Numbered from the stretch's first letter, positions 16,452-25,214 are shown. The stretch is 54,394 nt of DNA from Oscillospiraceae bacterium (GCA_022770625.1 JALEHK010000038.1:1-54394), one strand, 5' to 3'. A program made the numbers and translations. The notes: generated from the letters alone by a model not told the origin.

Positions 16452-16644
16452 GCTGAGGAATGAGAGAAATCAGGTTACCGGTACTCCCACTTGAACCGGT
16501 ATATGAAAAAACTCAGCGAGAGAATATATGGACTTCGAAAGGGTGTGTATACCATGAACGTATCTGCTTCTAAACGTTCGGTATCCGCTGAAAACCAAGA
16601 GGTTTGGTTTTCTATGCCCGGAAAATCGGAAAGGAGAAAAAGAA
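16452..16644 (+). promoter_or_regulatory. Structured ~190-nt leader RNA of unknown class
   Basis: Four pairings are visible. GCTGAG (16452-16457) pairs with CTCAGC (16512-16517) and encloses TACCGGT (16476-16482) paired with ACCGGTA (16495-16501). ATACC plus GAACGT (16549-16561) pair with ACGTTC plus GGTAT (16574-16584). GAAAACCAA (16590-16598) pairs with TTGGTTTTC (16604-16612) around a GAGGT loop. None of these ends in a T-tract, so they are not simple terminators. A short reading frame from ATG 16554 could encode a 42-aa leader peptide but looks non-protein-like. I do not recognise a known riboswitch or T-box. A stable non-coding RNA with a small downstream gene is equally possible. Confidence 0.5.
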
Positions 16645-16821
16645 ATGAGAATGAACGAAAATGCAAAGAGACAGGTTATTGAGTACGAAATCGAGTATAT
16701 CGATAAGAGCCTGCCGGAGGATCGCAAGTCCTTCCTTGACGCAATGTGTGTAAAGGCAATGCGCGGTATCGGAAAGATGCCGGAAGGCGTTGAATCGGTT
16801 CGCGTTGTTAATCGTGTCTAA
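16645..16821 (+). CDS. 58-aa hypothetical protein downstream of the structured leader
   Basis: The ATG at 16645 has an excellent AAAGGAG site 9 nt upstream. The product begins MRMNENAKRQVIEYEIEYID and ends GVESVRVVNRV. It looks like a soluble alpha/beta mini-protein: a predicted beta-strand VIEYEIEYI, a helix around RKSFLDAMCVKAMRGIG with one cysteine, and a terminal strand. I know no family for it. It has a strong promoter, a long structured leader and its own terminator, which suggests an abundant or tightly controlled product. Confidence 0.7.
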   Translation: MRMNENAKRQVIEYEIEYIDKSLPEDRKSFLDAMCVKAMRGIGKMPEGVESVRVVNRV

Positions 16822-16832
16822 TCGTTAAAAGC

Positions 16833-16884
16833 AAAAATCCCGCTTCGGATTTCCATTAAAGGAAAACCGGGGCGGGATTTTTTT
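16833..16884. terminator. Bidirectional terminator between the 58-aa gene and the histidine kinase gene
   Basis: AAAAATCCCGC (16833-16843) pairs with GCGGGATTTTT (from 16872), with additional inner pairing and a T-run on the plus strand. The kinase stop at 16887 is on its other side. Confidence 0.75.
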
Positions 16885-16886
16885 AG

Positions 16887-18656
16887 TTATTTGCCTTCTG
16901 GAAGCACTGGGGACTCTCCCCGCTCAATCGGGATCGTCATCGTAACGACCGTTCCGATCTCCACCTCACTCGTAATATCCATATCAGCGCGGCTTCCGTA
17001 AAAGAGAAGCAGCCGTCGGTAAACATTGGCAAAGCCGATGTGCTCTCCGTCTTTTCCGATGTCCGGCTCTTCCCCGTCGTCGAGTGCAGCAGCCTTGAGC
17101 TTTAACAGGGTGTCGCGATTGGCAGCAAGCGCTTCGGTCGAAAGGCCGATTCCATTATCGGCGACCTTCATCCGCAGCCGCTTTTCATCCCCTACAACGA
17201 TTTCTTCCGCAGAAACAGTTACGCTTAAATCATCGCGCTTAAACTTATTATGCTTAACCGTATTTTCAACGAAAGTCAGCAGAGTGACCGGCGGGATCAG
17301 ACAATCGAAAAGCTCCTCGTCAATATCCGAATGAAGGGTATTTCCGGCGTGAAAACGGATATTCTGAATCGTTAAAAACTCATCAATCTGTTTCAGTTCC
17401 CGCTGAAGCGACACCTTCTTAAAGCTCCCGGTCAGCAGATAGCGGACATAATCCGAAAGGATCAGGCAGAAGTCCTGAATCCGGTCGAACTGCTGGCGCT
17501 GAGCCATACCGTAAATGATCGAAAAGCAGTTGACGAAAAAGTGTGGCTTGATCTGGTTCTGGAGATACTCAAGTTCGGTACGGGTGCGGCGCAGTTTCTC
17601 CTCATAGACATCAATCTTCAGTTCCCGTACCTGTGCTTCAAGCGCACTGAACGCATTTTCCACCTCGTTCAGTTCGGCAAAACCATATCGCTTGGAAAAT
17701 TTCCGTTCCTGAAGATAGCTGTTGACATGGTTCTGGAAAAATTCGAGCGGTTCCTGGATATAATGCCGGAAATAGTAAATGACATAAACGGAGAAGGACA
17801 AGACGACCAGAAAAACAACAAAGACCAGTACAACGTATACTCCTGCGTCTCCGAAATCAAGTACCTTCCGTCCGACGACCAGTACACCGCTGTTCATATG
17901 CGCGGTATAAACTACATTGGCTTCATAGCCGTTTTTTCCGCAGAAAGCCTTTCGGGACGAAACATGAACATTAAGCGCTTTACATTCATCCGCGTGGGTC
18001 AGCGGAGTTCCGTGCGAGTCAACAATCGTGTAAAAGCCATGATTGTTCTCGGTCATATCATCGAGAAAGGAAAGAATCTTTTCCGACCGAATCCAACAGG
18101 AAAAATACATTCCGTCATAAGCGAGAACCTGAACAAAATAACCGGTTCCATCGACGTCATAATAGTTCCAGCTGGTGTCGTTATAATCATACTGGCCTTC
18201 GTCTATATCCGCACGAACCACATCAACCACTTTATGATCGGTCAGATACCCTTCCGATTTACCACTGGAGCGGAAGCTGAGATTTAATCGCGGCGTATAA
18301 AAGTAAAAGGTATAGCCGCTGTTGATAAAATCCTGAAGCGCTTCTACGTCAGAGCACATATTCCGTGCCGAGCGGTAAAAGGTATTGTCGCGGACGCTGC
18401 TGCGCCGAATCTCGTCCGCATAGGAGTTGGTGATCAGCATATCCAGAAGATAATCGTTGATCTGGGCGAAAGAATCGTCAACCTCCTGCAGCTGATATTC
18501 AAGGAGGAAGCTCGTCTGGTCGGAAGCCCGCTCCATCGAGCGCCGGTAACCGTAAAGAAAGCTCACGATCAGCGCCAGAAAAACCGGTACGATTAAAAGC
18601 GTTACAAACCGAAGGAGTTTCAGCAGAGATACGTTCTTTTTCTGCACGGCATTCAT
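16887..18656 (-). CDS. Sensor histidine kinase, YesM type
   Basis: This 589-aa membrane kinase has TM1 at about 14-36, an extracellular sensor of about 235 residues, TM2 at about 272-296, a HAMP-like linker, a His_kinase domain with the phosphorylated histidine in NQIKPHFFVNCFS (His372), and an HATPase domain with FVENTVKHN, ADNGIGL and IGFANVYRRL. The overall plan is that of the YesM/LytS-type kinases paired with AraC-type regulators, which usually sense sugars or peptides outside the cell. The ligand is unknown. Its start overlaps the stop of the response regulator by 4 nt, so it is second in that operon. Confidence 0.92.
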   Translation of the reverse strand: MNAVQKKNVSLLKLLRFVTLLIVPVFLALIVSFLYGYRRSMERASDQTSFLLEYQLQEVDDSFAQINDYLLDMLITNSYADEIRRSSVRDNTFYRSARNMCSDVEALQDFINSGYTFYFYTPRLNLSFRSSGKSEGYLTDHKVVDVVRADIDEGQYDYNDTSWNYYDVDGTGYFVQVLAYDGMYFSCWIRSEKILSFLDDMTENNHGFYTIVDSHGTPLTHADECKALNVHVSSRKAFCGKNGYEANVVYTAHMNSGVLVVGRKVLDFGDAGVYVVLVFVVFLVVLSFSVYVIYYFRHYIQEPLEFFQNHVNSYLQERKFSKRYGFAELNEVENAFSALEAQVRELKIDVYEEKLRRTRTELEYLQNQIKPHFFVNCFSIIYGMAQRQQFDRIQDFCLILSDYVRYLLTGSFKKVSLQRELKQIDEFLTIQNIRFHAGNTLHSDIDEELFDCLIPPVTLLTFVENTVKHNKFKRDDLSVTVSAEEIVVGDEKRLRMKVADNGIGLSTEALAANRDTLLKLKAAALDDGEEPDIGKDGEHIGFANVYRRLLLFYGSRADMDITSEVEIGTVVTMTIPIERGESPVLPEGK

Positions 18657-20314
18657 TCCTTTCTCGTCTGTCGGCGGAATTCTCCCGGCTGAAGGCCGGT
18701 ACGGTCATGAAAGACGCTTGAGAAATAGGAAAGGTTATCGTAACCGACTTCCTGTGCAATCAGGCTGATCGGCTTATCGGTTTCGGTCAGCAATTCTTTG
18801 GCTCGTTCGATCCGCCTGTCCTTTATATAAGCGGCAAGCGATTGACCGTTTTTTTCCTTGAACAGCTTAGCCAAGTAGTCAGGGTTCATAAATACCGTCT
18901 TGGAAAGAGAAGCGCGGTTCAGCTCCTCGGAAAGATGAGCGTTGATGTAATCACGAACAATGTCAACCACCGAGCGGGGAGCCTTCTGTTCCATCGGCTT
19001 TTCGGTATTGTTGACCGCCTGCATGGCCTGGTAGACAACATACGAAACAAATCTAACCATCGCATCGACCGTATCGGTAGCGCTCTCATACAGTCTCCGG
19101 TAGTCGTCTCCAAACTGAAGCGCATGAGCGGGAATGCCTTTGGACGAAAGGAATTTGTTGATGACCTGCATGAAATCCAGCTGGCCCGACAGCAGTCCGG
19201 AACGGGTCAGCAAACCTTCATCAGCAGCTTTGTGAAGAAGATTTTCCTGATCCTGAATGACTTCTTCCCACTGCCCCGCTTCAAGCATTCGTTCATACCG
19301 TTCGGCATGGGCGGGATTTGCGTAGACCGCGTCTTTTTTCCGATAAGGGAAAATATCGTAGAGCTGATTGGAAGAAGAAACGTCATCGCGAAAAATGTCA
19401 AACGCCTTTTCGATCATTTCCGCACAGAACTCAAAGCGGATATCCGTACAATAATAACAGTCGGCGCTGATTTCCATATGCTGATTGCAAAAATCGATAA
19501 AGGCACGGCAGGCTTCTATCATCTTTTTTCGATCAATGGGATGATTATCTGTCTGACGCAGGATCAGATGATACGAACCGGGCGGCGACGCAGCGAGCGA
19601 TTCTACCGTTGTCTCTGGGGAAACGAACAACTCAGAGATAACGTTTTCAAAGGCTATGTCCAAAAGCTCGGCATTCCAGTCTTTCAGCTTATCCTCACGA
19701 TACAGATCAAATACCACAAAGGTAAATAGATCATCTTTTCCGTAGGATAAACGGCGCTGATCTGCCTGACGCTTCATCTGTGCGGCCGCTTTCTCCGCGT
19801 CAAAGTTTTCTCCTCCGGAAATATTCGACCGCCTCCGATCGGAAAAGCGATGAAAGACCCTCAGCCAGTAATCCCGACGGTTTTCCTTCTGAAAATCAAG
19901 CCAGTACTTTCCGCAGTCCTGATGCTTTTTCTCCTCCGTCCGTCTTTTTACTTCGGCGGCAGCAGCGGTCAGTTTATCGGTCAATTCCTGATAACGGATC
20001 GGTTTCAAATAATAATCAAACGCTTTCAGTTCAAGCGCTTTTTTGGCGTAATTAAAGTCCGAATAGGCTGTGCAGAAAATCGTTACAACGTTTCGATTAT
20101 GCGCCTGTGCCCATTCCAGTAAAGACAGCCCGTTCATGTCTGACATTTCGATATCTGTAATCAGGACATCGATCGTGACATTGAACATGATTTCGGCGGC
20201 TTCTTCTCCGCTGCGTGCGGTAAAAATTCCAGTATATCCGATCTTTTTCAAATCAACACCGGATAATATGCCGTCAATTACATCCGGCTCATCATCTACA
20301 ATCAACAGATTCAT
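18653..20314 (-). CDS. Response regulator, YesN type (receiver plus AraC-type DNA-binding domain)
   Basis: This 553-aa regulator has an N-terminal receiver (1-125) with acidic pocket VDDEPD, phospho-acceptor Asp54 (LITDIEMSD) and the conserved Lys in YYLKPIRY. A long middle region (about 150-430) is typical of YesN proteins. The C-terminal ~100 residues form the double helix-turn-helix of AraC/XylS regulators (LAKLFKEKNGQSLAAYIKD, then SLIAQEVGYDNLSYFSSVF). ATG 20314 follows AGGAGG; an upstream reading from 20347 lacks a site. With the kinase it forms a two-component system divergent from two hydrolase genes, the most likely regulon. Confidence 0.93.
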   Translation of the reverse strand: MNLLIVDDEPDVIDGILSGVDLKKIGYTGIFTARSGEEAAEIMFNVTIDVLITDIEMSDMNGLSLLEWAQAHNRNVVTIFCTAYSDFNYAKKALELKAFDYYLKPIRYQELTDKLTAAAAEVKRRTEEKKHQDCGKYWLDFQKENRRDYWLRVFHRFSDRRRSNISGGENFDAEKAAAQMKRQADQRRLSYGKDDLFTFVVFDLYREDKLKDWNAELLDIAFENVISELFVSPETTVESLAASPPGSYHLILRQTDNHPIDRKKMIEACRAFIDFCNQHMEISADCYYCTDIRFEFCAEMIEKAFDIFRDDVSSSNQLYDIFPYRKKDAVYANPAHAERYERMLEAGQWEEVIQDQENLLHKAADEGLLTRSGLLSGQLDFMQVINKFLSSKGIPAHALQFGDDYRRLYESATDTVDAMVRFVSYVVYQAMQAVNNTEKPMEQKAPRSVVDIVRDYINAHLSEELNRASLSKTVFMNPDYLAKLFKEKNGQSLAAYIKDRRIERAKELLTETDKPISLIAQEVGYDNLSYFSSVFHDRTGLQPGEFRRQTRKE

Positions 20315-20670
20315 TGGTTGTCCTCCTGTACTTTCATCCATACACATACGCAGATATAAAATTTATTGCTTTTATTTTACCATATTGATTTTATCCGTTA
20401 AGGATAAAATCGGAAGCGTTGCGGAACTTGTTCCGCAGCATTTATTATACTGTTTTCTCCCAAGAAAATCAACCCACCCTACCCAAAGCATAATCTGTTA
20501 CAAAAACTTGCAAAGAAGTCTGCTTTTTATAGTTTTTTGTCCGGAAATCAATATTGTTTTTTCGTAACTTTGTGCTATAATAAAGCCATAGTATGAATCG
20601 GGCGATCGGTTATTTCTCCTCGGTTCACGTGTTTTTATTCATATTGAACAGTAAGGAGTGTTTCGAAAAC
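20315..20670. promoter_or_regulatory. Divergent control region between the two-component operon and the hydrolases
   Basis: Minus strand: TTGATT (20467-20472), a 17-nt spacer and TATAAT (20444-20449). Plus strand: TTGTTT (20554-20559), a 16-nt spacer and TATAAT (20576-20581) for the hydrolases. Two perfect inverted repeats lie just downstream of the minus-strand -10 box: TGCGGAAC-tt-GTTCCGCA (20420-20437), spanning the expected start, and GATTTTATCC with GGATAAAATC around a 5-nt loop (20387-20411). They could be regulator sites or leader hairpins. No gene is seen in the stretch. Confidence 0.6.
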
Positions 20671-21792
20671 ATGAGAGAGTATGACAAGAGCCATGTCGAA
20701 TTTCTGCATTTACAGCAGACACCGGAAATGGTAAACGGCGCGCCAATCATCATTAAGCGCAGCCCGACCGAACCGCGCCCCGGATGCGCTGACCATCATG
20801 AGGATGCCTGCATGAAGATGCATTGGGTTGCCCGTGAGAAGGGTGAGGAAGAAAAGCCGAAAACACCGGCGGAAGCACTTCAGCAGATGCGCGACAACAT
20901 GGGCTTCCCCAACCACAACATCTGCACAGCCGAGATTCACACCAAGTTTGAGACGATCATGAACGGAGAAAATGAGGTCGGTCTTTGGCGTTATTACCGC
21001 CGCGACAGCCAGTATCAGAAAGATCGTCCCTGCTTTATCTTCTATCACGGCGGCGGATGGATCGGCGGCACACCCTATACCGTAGAAAACCCCTGCCGAC
21101 TGATCGCCGAACTTTCGGGCGGCGTTGTCTTTAATGTTGACTACTCGCTGGCTCCCGAAAAGAAATATCCCAACGGCGTAAACGACTGCTGGACCGCGCT
21201 GAAGCACGTCTATGACCACGCAGAAGAATACGGCATCGACAAAAACAAGATCGCGATCGGCGGCGACTCAGCCGGCGGCAACATGACGGCGGTTGTTTCG
21301 CTGATGGATCGCGACCGCAAGACCCATATGGTCGCTCTTCAGGTCCCGATGTATGCAGCTGTTACCTTCAAAGGAAGCGCAACGCCCGGCTATCACTTCA
21401 GCATCAGTGAATACGAATTTGATCCGTCTCAGGAAGCCGTCCTCAATCCCAGAGTCGCGATCTCCCGCCCCAAGGACGAGGATCATGACGATGAGATCAT
21501 GATGGGTAATATGTATTTTGACGATCCTGAAAAGCAGTGCCTTGAAACCTACGCTTCCCCGCTGATGGAAAAAGATTTCACCGGTATGCCCAGATGCCTG
21601 TCGGTAGCCTGCGAATATGACGGTCTGCGGATCCAGGACGAGCTTTACGCCAAACGGTTGGGCGAAGCGGGCGTTAAGGTCAAATCGATCCGTTACCGCG
21701 GTGTTTCCCATGCGTTTATCGACCGTCTTGGATTTGTTCCGCAGGCAGAAGATCTCTGTATCGAGATCGCGGACGCAATGAAGGAAATGTGA
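20671..21792 (+). CDS. Alpha/beta hydrolase, hormone-sensitive-lipase-like esterase
   Basis: This 373-aa protein contains the HSL-family oxyanion motif HGGGW (FYHGGGWIGG) and nucleophile elbow GGDSAGGN (Ser). A catalytic His (GVSHAFID) and an Asp (ACEYDGLRIQDE) fit the usual triad. An N-terminal region of about 125 residues precedes the hydrolase core. No signal peptide is visible, so the substrate is probably an intracellular short-chain ester. ATG 20671 follows AAGGAG. It heads a two-gene unit with the next esterase, opposite the two-component system. Confidence 0.88.
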   Translation: MREYDKSHVEFLHLQQTPEMVNGAPIIIKRSPTEPRPGCADHHEDACMKMHWVAREKGEEEKPKTPAEALQQMRDNMGFPNHNICTAEIHTKFETIMNGENEVGLWRYYRRDSQYQKDRPCFIFYHGGGWIGGTPYTVENPCRLIAELSGGVVFNVDYSLAPEKKYPNGVNDCWTALKHVYDHAEEYGIDKNKIAIGGDSAGGNMTAVVSLMDRDRKTHMVALQVPMYAAVTFKGSATPGYHFSISEYEFDPSQEAVLNPRVAISRPKDEDHDDEIMMGNMYFDDPEKQCLETYASPLMEKDFTGMPRCLSVACEYDGLRIQDELYAKRLGEAGVKVKSIRYRGVSHAFIDRLGFVPQAEDLCIEIADAMKEM

Positions 21793-21833
21793 TTTTTTCA
21801 AAAGTAAATAATTAAATGAAAGGACGTATTCCC

Positions 21834-22637
21834 ATGGCAAAGTTTACTTGTAATTTTATTTCGTACACATTAAAACGCACGGTCGATATCACCGTCATCA
21901 TCCCCTCGGTCACGATCCCCGAATCGATGGGCATGACGCTTGCGGAAGGTAAAAAGCCCCGTCATCAGAAAGCGGACAAATATCCTGTCCTCTATCTTCT
22001 GCACGGCATGGGCAACAACCACGCGCAGTGGACCGGCTATACCAACGTCGAACTTTTCGCTGAAGAACGCAATATGGCGGTCGTTATGCTCTCTGCCGAA
22101 AATAAATCCTACGTCAACATTCACGGCGACAACTTCTTCGATTTCGTATCGGAAGAGCTGCCTGATTTCGTAAAGGGTATGTTCCCCATCTCCGACCGTC
22201 CGGAAGATACCTATATCGCCGGTCTGTCGATGGGCGGCTTCGGCACGCTCGTTCACGCGCTCTCTCATCCTGAAAGATTTGCGGCATTCGGTGCGTTCTC
22301 TGCCGCGGTTCAGCTGAATCCCTTCTCTCTGACCGGAGAAGCCGATGCGGACAGCCATCCGATCGATCCTAAATATGATCCTCTGTCGCTGCTGAAAGCA
22401 GATGTAGCCGCCGGTAAGAAACTGCCGAAGATGTATGTAGCCTGCGGCGAAAATGATTTTCTCTATGAAGCCAACAAGAAATTTGTTGAGGAAATCAAAG
22501 ATCTTGGTCTGGAAGTAGAGACTGATTTCGTTCCCGGATACACCCATGAGTGGCGTTTCTGGAATCTCGAAGTCGAGAAATTCCTTGCTTGGATCCCCCG
22601 TACCGACGCTTATGCCGGTGGAAAGAGACAGGTTTGA
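21834..22637 (+). CDS. Esterase of the EstA/FrsA-like (esterase D) family
   Basis: This 267-aa alpha/beta hydrolase has the S-formylglutathione-hydrolase/tributyrin-esterase layout: YPVLYLLHGMGNNHAQW, nucleophile GLSMGGFG, Asp in CGENDF and His in GYTHEWRFW. Relatives hydrolyse acyl groups on sugars or small esters; the true substrate is unknown. It lies 41 nt after the HSL-like hydrolase with an AAAGGA site, so the two are probably one transcript ended by the hairpin at 22655. Confidence 0.88.
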   Translation: MAKFTCNFISYTLKRTVDITVIIPSVTIPESMGMTLAEGKKPRHQKADKYPVLYLLHGMGNNHAQWTGYTNVELFAEERNMAVVMLSAENKSYVNIHGDNFFDFVSEELPDFVKGMFPISDRPEDTYIAGLSMGGFGTLVHALSHPERFAAFGAFSAAVQLNPFSLTGEADADSHPIDPKYDPLSLLKADVAAGKKLPKMYVACGENDFLYEANKKFVEEIKDLGLEVETDFVPGYTHEWRFWNLEVEKFLAWIPRTDAYAGGKRQV

Positions 22638-22654
22638 TCTTCTGACATAACTAC

Positions 22655-22697
22655 AAAAAGGACGCATACCGGTTCACTCCGATATGCGTCCTTTTTT
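22655..22697. terminator. Bidirectional terminator between the esterase and Gx-transporter genes
   Basis: AAAAAGGACGCATA (22655-22668) pairs with TATGCGTCCTTTTT. The stop codon of the convergent Gx-transporter gene (22696-22698) overlaps its T-run. Confidence 0.8.
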
Positions 22698-23208
22698 ATC
22701 CATGGATGTATTTTTGCAGACGTGCGGTCATGAGCGCGCCCGCCGCGCCGATCGCCGTTCCGGTCAGCGCTCCGGTCACTAAAAGCACTGGGAAATAGTA
22801 CCAGACGCTTCCGGTCTCCAAAACCAGCATGGCGACGATCAACTGTCCGACATTGTGACAGACGCCGCCGCAGATGCTGACGCCGGTCACGCCGAAAATT
22901 TTCCAGCGCTTGAGCAATGCCATTATCGTAAAGCTCAAAAGGCCGCCCGCAAGACTGTAGAACATACTGAACATTCCGCCAAAGGTCAGCCCGATCAGTA
23001 AAATCCGCAGCACCGCGATCAAAAATGCGCCGCTGGTTCCGAGCGTGTAGAGAGACAGTAGTACAACAATATTCCCAAGTCCCAATTTTACGCCGGGAAT
23101 CCCGATATTGAACGGAATCAAATGCTCAAGATAGGAGAAAACAAACGCGAGTGCGATCATCATCCCATAAAGGGTGAGCCGCCGCGCCGTCAGCTTATGC
23201 GACCGCAT
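22696..23208 (-). CDS. Gx transporter family membrane protein (heptaprenyl diphosphate synthase component I-like)
   Basis: This 170-aa protein has five to six membrane segments and is of the type annotated as 'Gx transporter' or heptaprenyl diphosphate synthase subunit I. The glycine-rich NIGIPGVKLGLGNIVVLLSL stretch is diagnostic. Relatives look like ECF-type small-molecule membrane components, and related genes occur beside FMN-binding proteins and ApbE. I chose the second ATG (23208), 6 nt from AGAGGG; the first at 23214 abuts that site. It overlaps the NusG-domain gene by 14 nt and ends the apbE operon. Its role in quinone or flavin supply is inferred. Confidence 0.82.
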   Translation of the reverse strand: MRSHKLTARRLTLYGMMIALAFVFSYLEHLIPFNIGIPGVKLGLGNIVVLLSLYTLGTSGAFLIAVLRILLIGLTFGGMFSMFYSLAGGLLSFTIMALLKRWKIFGVTGVSICGGVCHNVGQLIVAMLVLETGSVWYYFPVLLVTGALTGTAIGAAGALMTARLQKYIHG

Positions 23209-23578
23209 CGACATCCCTCTTTTCTCCGCCGCGAACCGTCACGACCACCTGATTCGGCAGGCAGATAATACTCTCACCGTCTTTGGATATCGGTGTATGC
23301 CGGACGCAGATTCCATCCGGACAACTGGCTGATTCCATATACGCTTTTCCGTCCTCAATCACAAGGATGTTTTCCCCGTCGTTCGCTCCCGAAATGACAA
23401 GCCTTGTGTCTTCAGAAAGCGGAAGCGTTTCAACAATCGTCCCGCTTACCGCGATCTCGACCTCTCCATCAACTGTATCGGGGCGAAGAAATAAAATCAG
23501 CATTCCGATCCCACCTGCCGCAAGGAGAATAACCAGCAGCCAAAGATCCCTTTTCCCGATCCATCTTTTCTTTTCCAA
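23195..23578 (-). CDS. NusG domain II protein, membrane-anchored
   Basis: This 127-aa protein has one N-terminal membrane anchor (LWLLVILLAAGGIGMLILFL) followed by an extracytoplasmic beta-rich NusG-domain-II-like module of the stand-alone type. The segment ASCPDGICVRHTPISKDGES holds a Cys pair (SCPDGIC) and precedes ICLPNQVVVTV, both family hallmarks. It is not a transcription factor despite the name. The TTG start at 23578 has AGGA 8 nt upstream and lies just after the FMN-binding gene. A redox-partner role is suggested by its neighbours. Confidence 0.83.
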   Translation of the reverse strand: MEKKRWIGKRDLWLLVILLAAGGIGMLILFLRPDTVDGEVEIAVSGTIVETLPLSEDTRLVISGANDGENILVIEDGKAYMESASCPDGICVRHTPISKDGESIICLPNQVVVTVRGGEKRDVDAVA

Positions 23579-23609
23579 TGTCTTGTTCCTGCGTCCTTTC
23601 TGTATCGTC

Positions 23610-24152
23610 CTATTGAAGCTGAAAACGGACAAAACGCGCGGCTCCGTCAACCAGCCGCAGAGCCGCGCGGGTCGTAACCGTCGCTCCGGTCAAGCCGTCA
23701 ATATGTGTTCCACGCCCGGAATCGGATGAAAGAAGCAGCGGATAAAGCCTGCCGGTAAATTGCTGCTGAAAAGAAGAAAGACGGATCCGATCGCCATAAT
23801 ATTCTGACTCACTTTGAGACAAAAGCTCGATCCCGTAAAGCTCGCGTCCATCTGGACTGATCCGGCATCGAATACGGATCGGTGTTTTCGCATTAAAGCC
23901 ATACGCATATCCATCGACGGCGTAGCCAACGGTCTTTCCTTTTTTATCCAGCATCTCCGCCGCCTTTTCAACTCCATAACGTTCGGGAGATTTTTCTGAG
24001 AGGTCAAGAGTTTGCTCGCAGGCAAAGGACGGAACCGGATGAGAAAGCTGATACGGAAGATAAACCGCTTCACGCGCCGCCTGAGTAACAGCAACCGCGG
24101 CGGCCGACGCGGTCAGCATGGCAAAAAACGAACGATCTCTTTCTTTTTTCAA
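23610..24152 (-). CDS. FMN-binding domain protein, membrane-anchored or exported
   Basis: This 180-aa protein has an N-terminal hydrophobic helix (FFAMLTASAAAVAVTQAA) and a C-terminal FMN-binding domain. GLTGATVTTRA is the S/TGAxxT flavinylation motif in which ApbE links FMN to a threonine. It is RnfG-like but shorter and stands directly downstream (18 nt) of apbE, so it is a probable ApbE substrate. It likely moves electrons on the outer face of the membrane (inference). Confidence 0.87.
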   Translation of the reverse strand: MKKERDRSFFAMLTASAAAVAVTQAAREAVYLPYQLSHPVPSFACEQTLDLSEKSPERYGVEKAAEMLDKKGKTVGYAVDGYAYGFNAKTPIRIRCRISPDGRELYGIELLSQSESEYYGDRIRLSSFQQQFTGRLYPLLLSSDSGRGTHIDGLTGATVTTRAALRLVDGAARFVRFQLQ

Positions 24153-24170
24153 ATCGGACTCCTTTCTTTT

Positions 24171-25214
24171 TCAGCGGATGTACTGTGAAAAGCCATCGCT
24201 TTGGAAAACTCCGTCATCGGTCACCCAAACGGCTTCCACACCATCCATCGAATCGATCAGTTGTTTCCCCTGTTCGGGCGTCATCAGAAAAAGCGCGGTA
24301 GAAAGCGCGTCTGCCAGTCCTGAATCGGACGCCAGAACCGATACGGCGCGCAGATACTCAGCCGGGTAAAGGGTATCGGGAGAAATAATGTGATGGTAGC
24401 TTTTCCCGTCAACCGTATAGTAGCGCTGGTAATCACCGCTTGTAACAAGCGACATTCCCGCCGGAACCGATACCGTCATCAGATAATCGCCGCCATCCGG
24501 GTTCTCGACTCCGATCACCCACGGATTTTCCTCTTTTTCCTCTTTCCAACCGACCGCCGTAACGTTTCCGCCGATCGAAAAGACTGCGTTAATATCATAC
24601 TCCTCCGACAGCTTTTCAGCGGCACGCTGAGCCGAATAGCCTTTCGCAATTGCGCCGACATCCAGCTGCATCTCCGCATCAGCAAGATAAACAGTGCCGC
24701 TTGGCTCATCAATCACCAGATCATCAATATTGGTATGCTTTGCGGCAGCTTCCAGTGCTTGCTGAGGCGGAAGCTCGGCCGCAGCCGGATCTTCAAGCCC
24801 CGCTTCCCGATAATCGTGCCAGATAGAGAGAACGCTCCCGAAGCAGATATTGACCCGGCCATCCGAAAGAGTACAGACATCCTTCCCGAACTGTAAGAGA
24901 TCAATAATCCGCTGATCCACTTTGACCGGTGCTTTTCCCGCCTGATCATTAACGGTCTTGAGGTTGTTGATCCCATCATAGTCGTTATAAATATCGTAAA
25001 GCCGGTCATACTCCGAAAGGAGTTCCTCATAGCGGGTCATCTGATTGGAAAAGTCCTGTTCACTTTCAGCATATCCGGTCACGGTCGAAGCCGTATCAAA
25101 CAGACCGACAAAGCTTTCGGTAAACCGTTCCGGCGCTTTCCCCGAAGCACATCCGGAAAGCAGAACCATTCCTGCCGCCAGAGCCGCTAATCCTTTTCCC
25201 AGCCTTCCTTTCAT
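24171..25214 (-). CDS. apbE: FAD:protein FMN transferase, lipoprotein
   Basis: ApbE transfers FMN from FAD to a Thr/Ser of exported flavoproteins, such as RnfG, RnfD and FMN-binding domains. The 347-aa protein has a lipoprotein signal ending LLSGCASG. The catalytic core shows LDVGAIAKGYSAQRAAE, FSIGGNVTAVG, SYHHIISPDTLYP and the C-terminal SGLADALSTALFLM. ATG 25214 lies just after GGAGGT. It starts a four-gene unit (FMN-binding protein, NusG II, Gx transporter) with its own promoter and leader, downstream of rnfB. Its target proteins are all in this neighbourhood. Confidence 0.94.
   Translation of the reverse strand: MKGRLGKGLAALAAGMVLLSGCASGKAPERFTESFVGLFDTASTVTGYAESEQDFSNQMTRYEELLSEYDRLYDIYNDYDGINNLKTVNDQAGKAPVKVDQRIIDLLQFGKDVCTLSDGRVNICFGSVLSIWHDYREAGLEDPAAAELPPQQALEAAAKHTNIDDLVIDEPSGTVYLADAEMQLDVGAIAKGYSAQRAAEKLSEEYDINAVFSIGGNVTAVGWKEEKEENPWVIGVENPDGGDYLMTVSVPAGMSLVTSGDYQRYYTVDGKSYHHIISPDTLYPAEYLRAVSVLASDSGLADALSTALFLMTPEQGKQLIDSMDGVEAVWVTDDGVFQSDGFSQYIR

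Noticed and set aside
16535-16560. T-box-like AAAGGGTG...TACC segment
   Set aside because: It lacks the full T-box consensus, a specifier loop and a following terminator, and the downstream gene is not an amino-acid gene.
16491-16682. 63-codon frame across the structured leader
   Set aside because: The translation is very basic and low in hydrophobic residues, it would start without a site at 16491, and it overlaps the better-supported 58-aa gene. Only the short version from 16554 is kept as a possible leader peptide.
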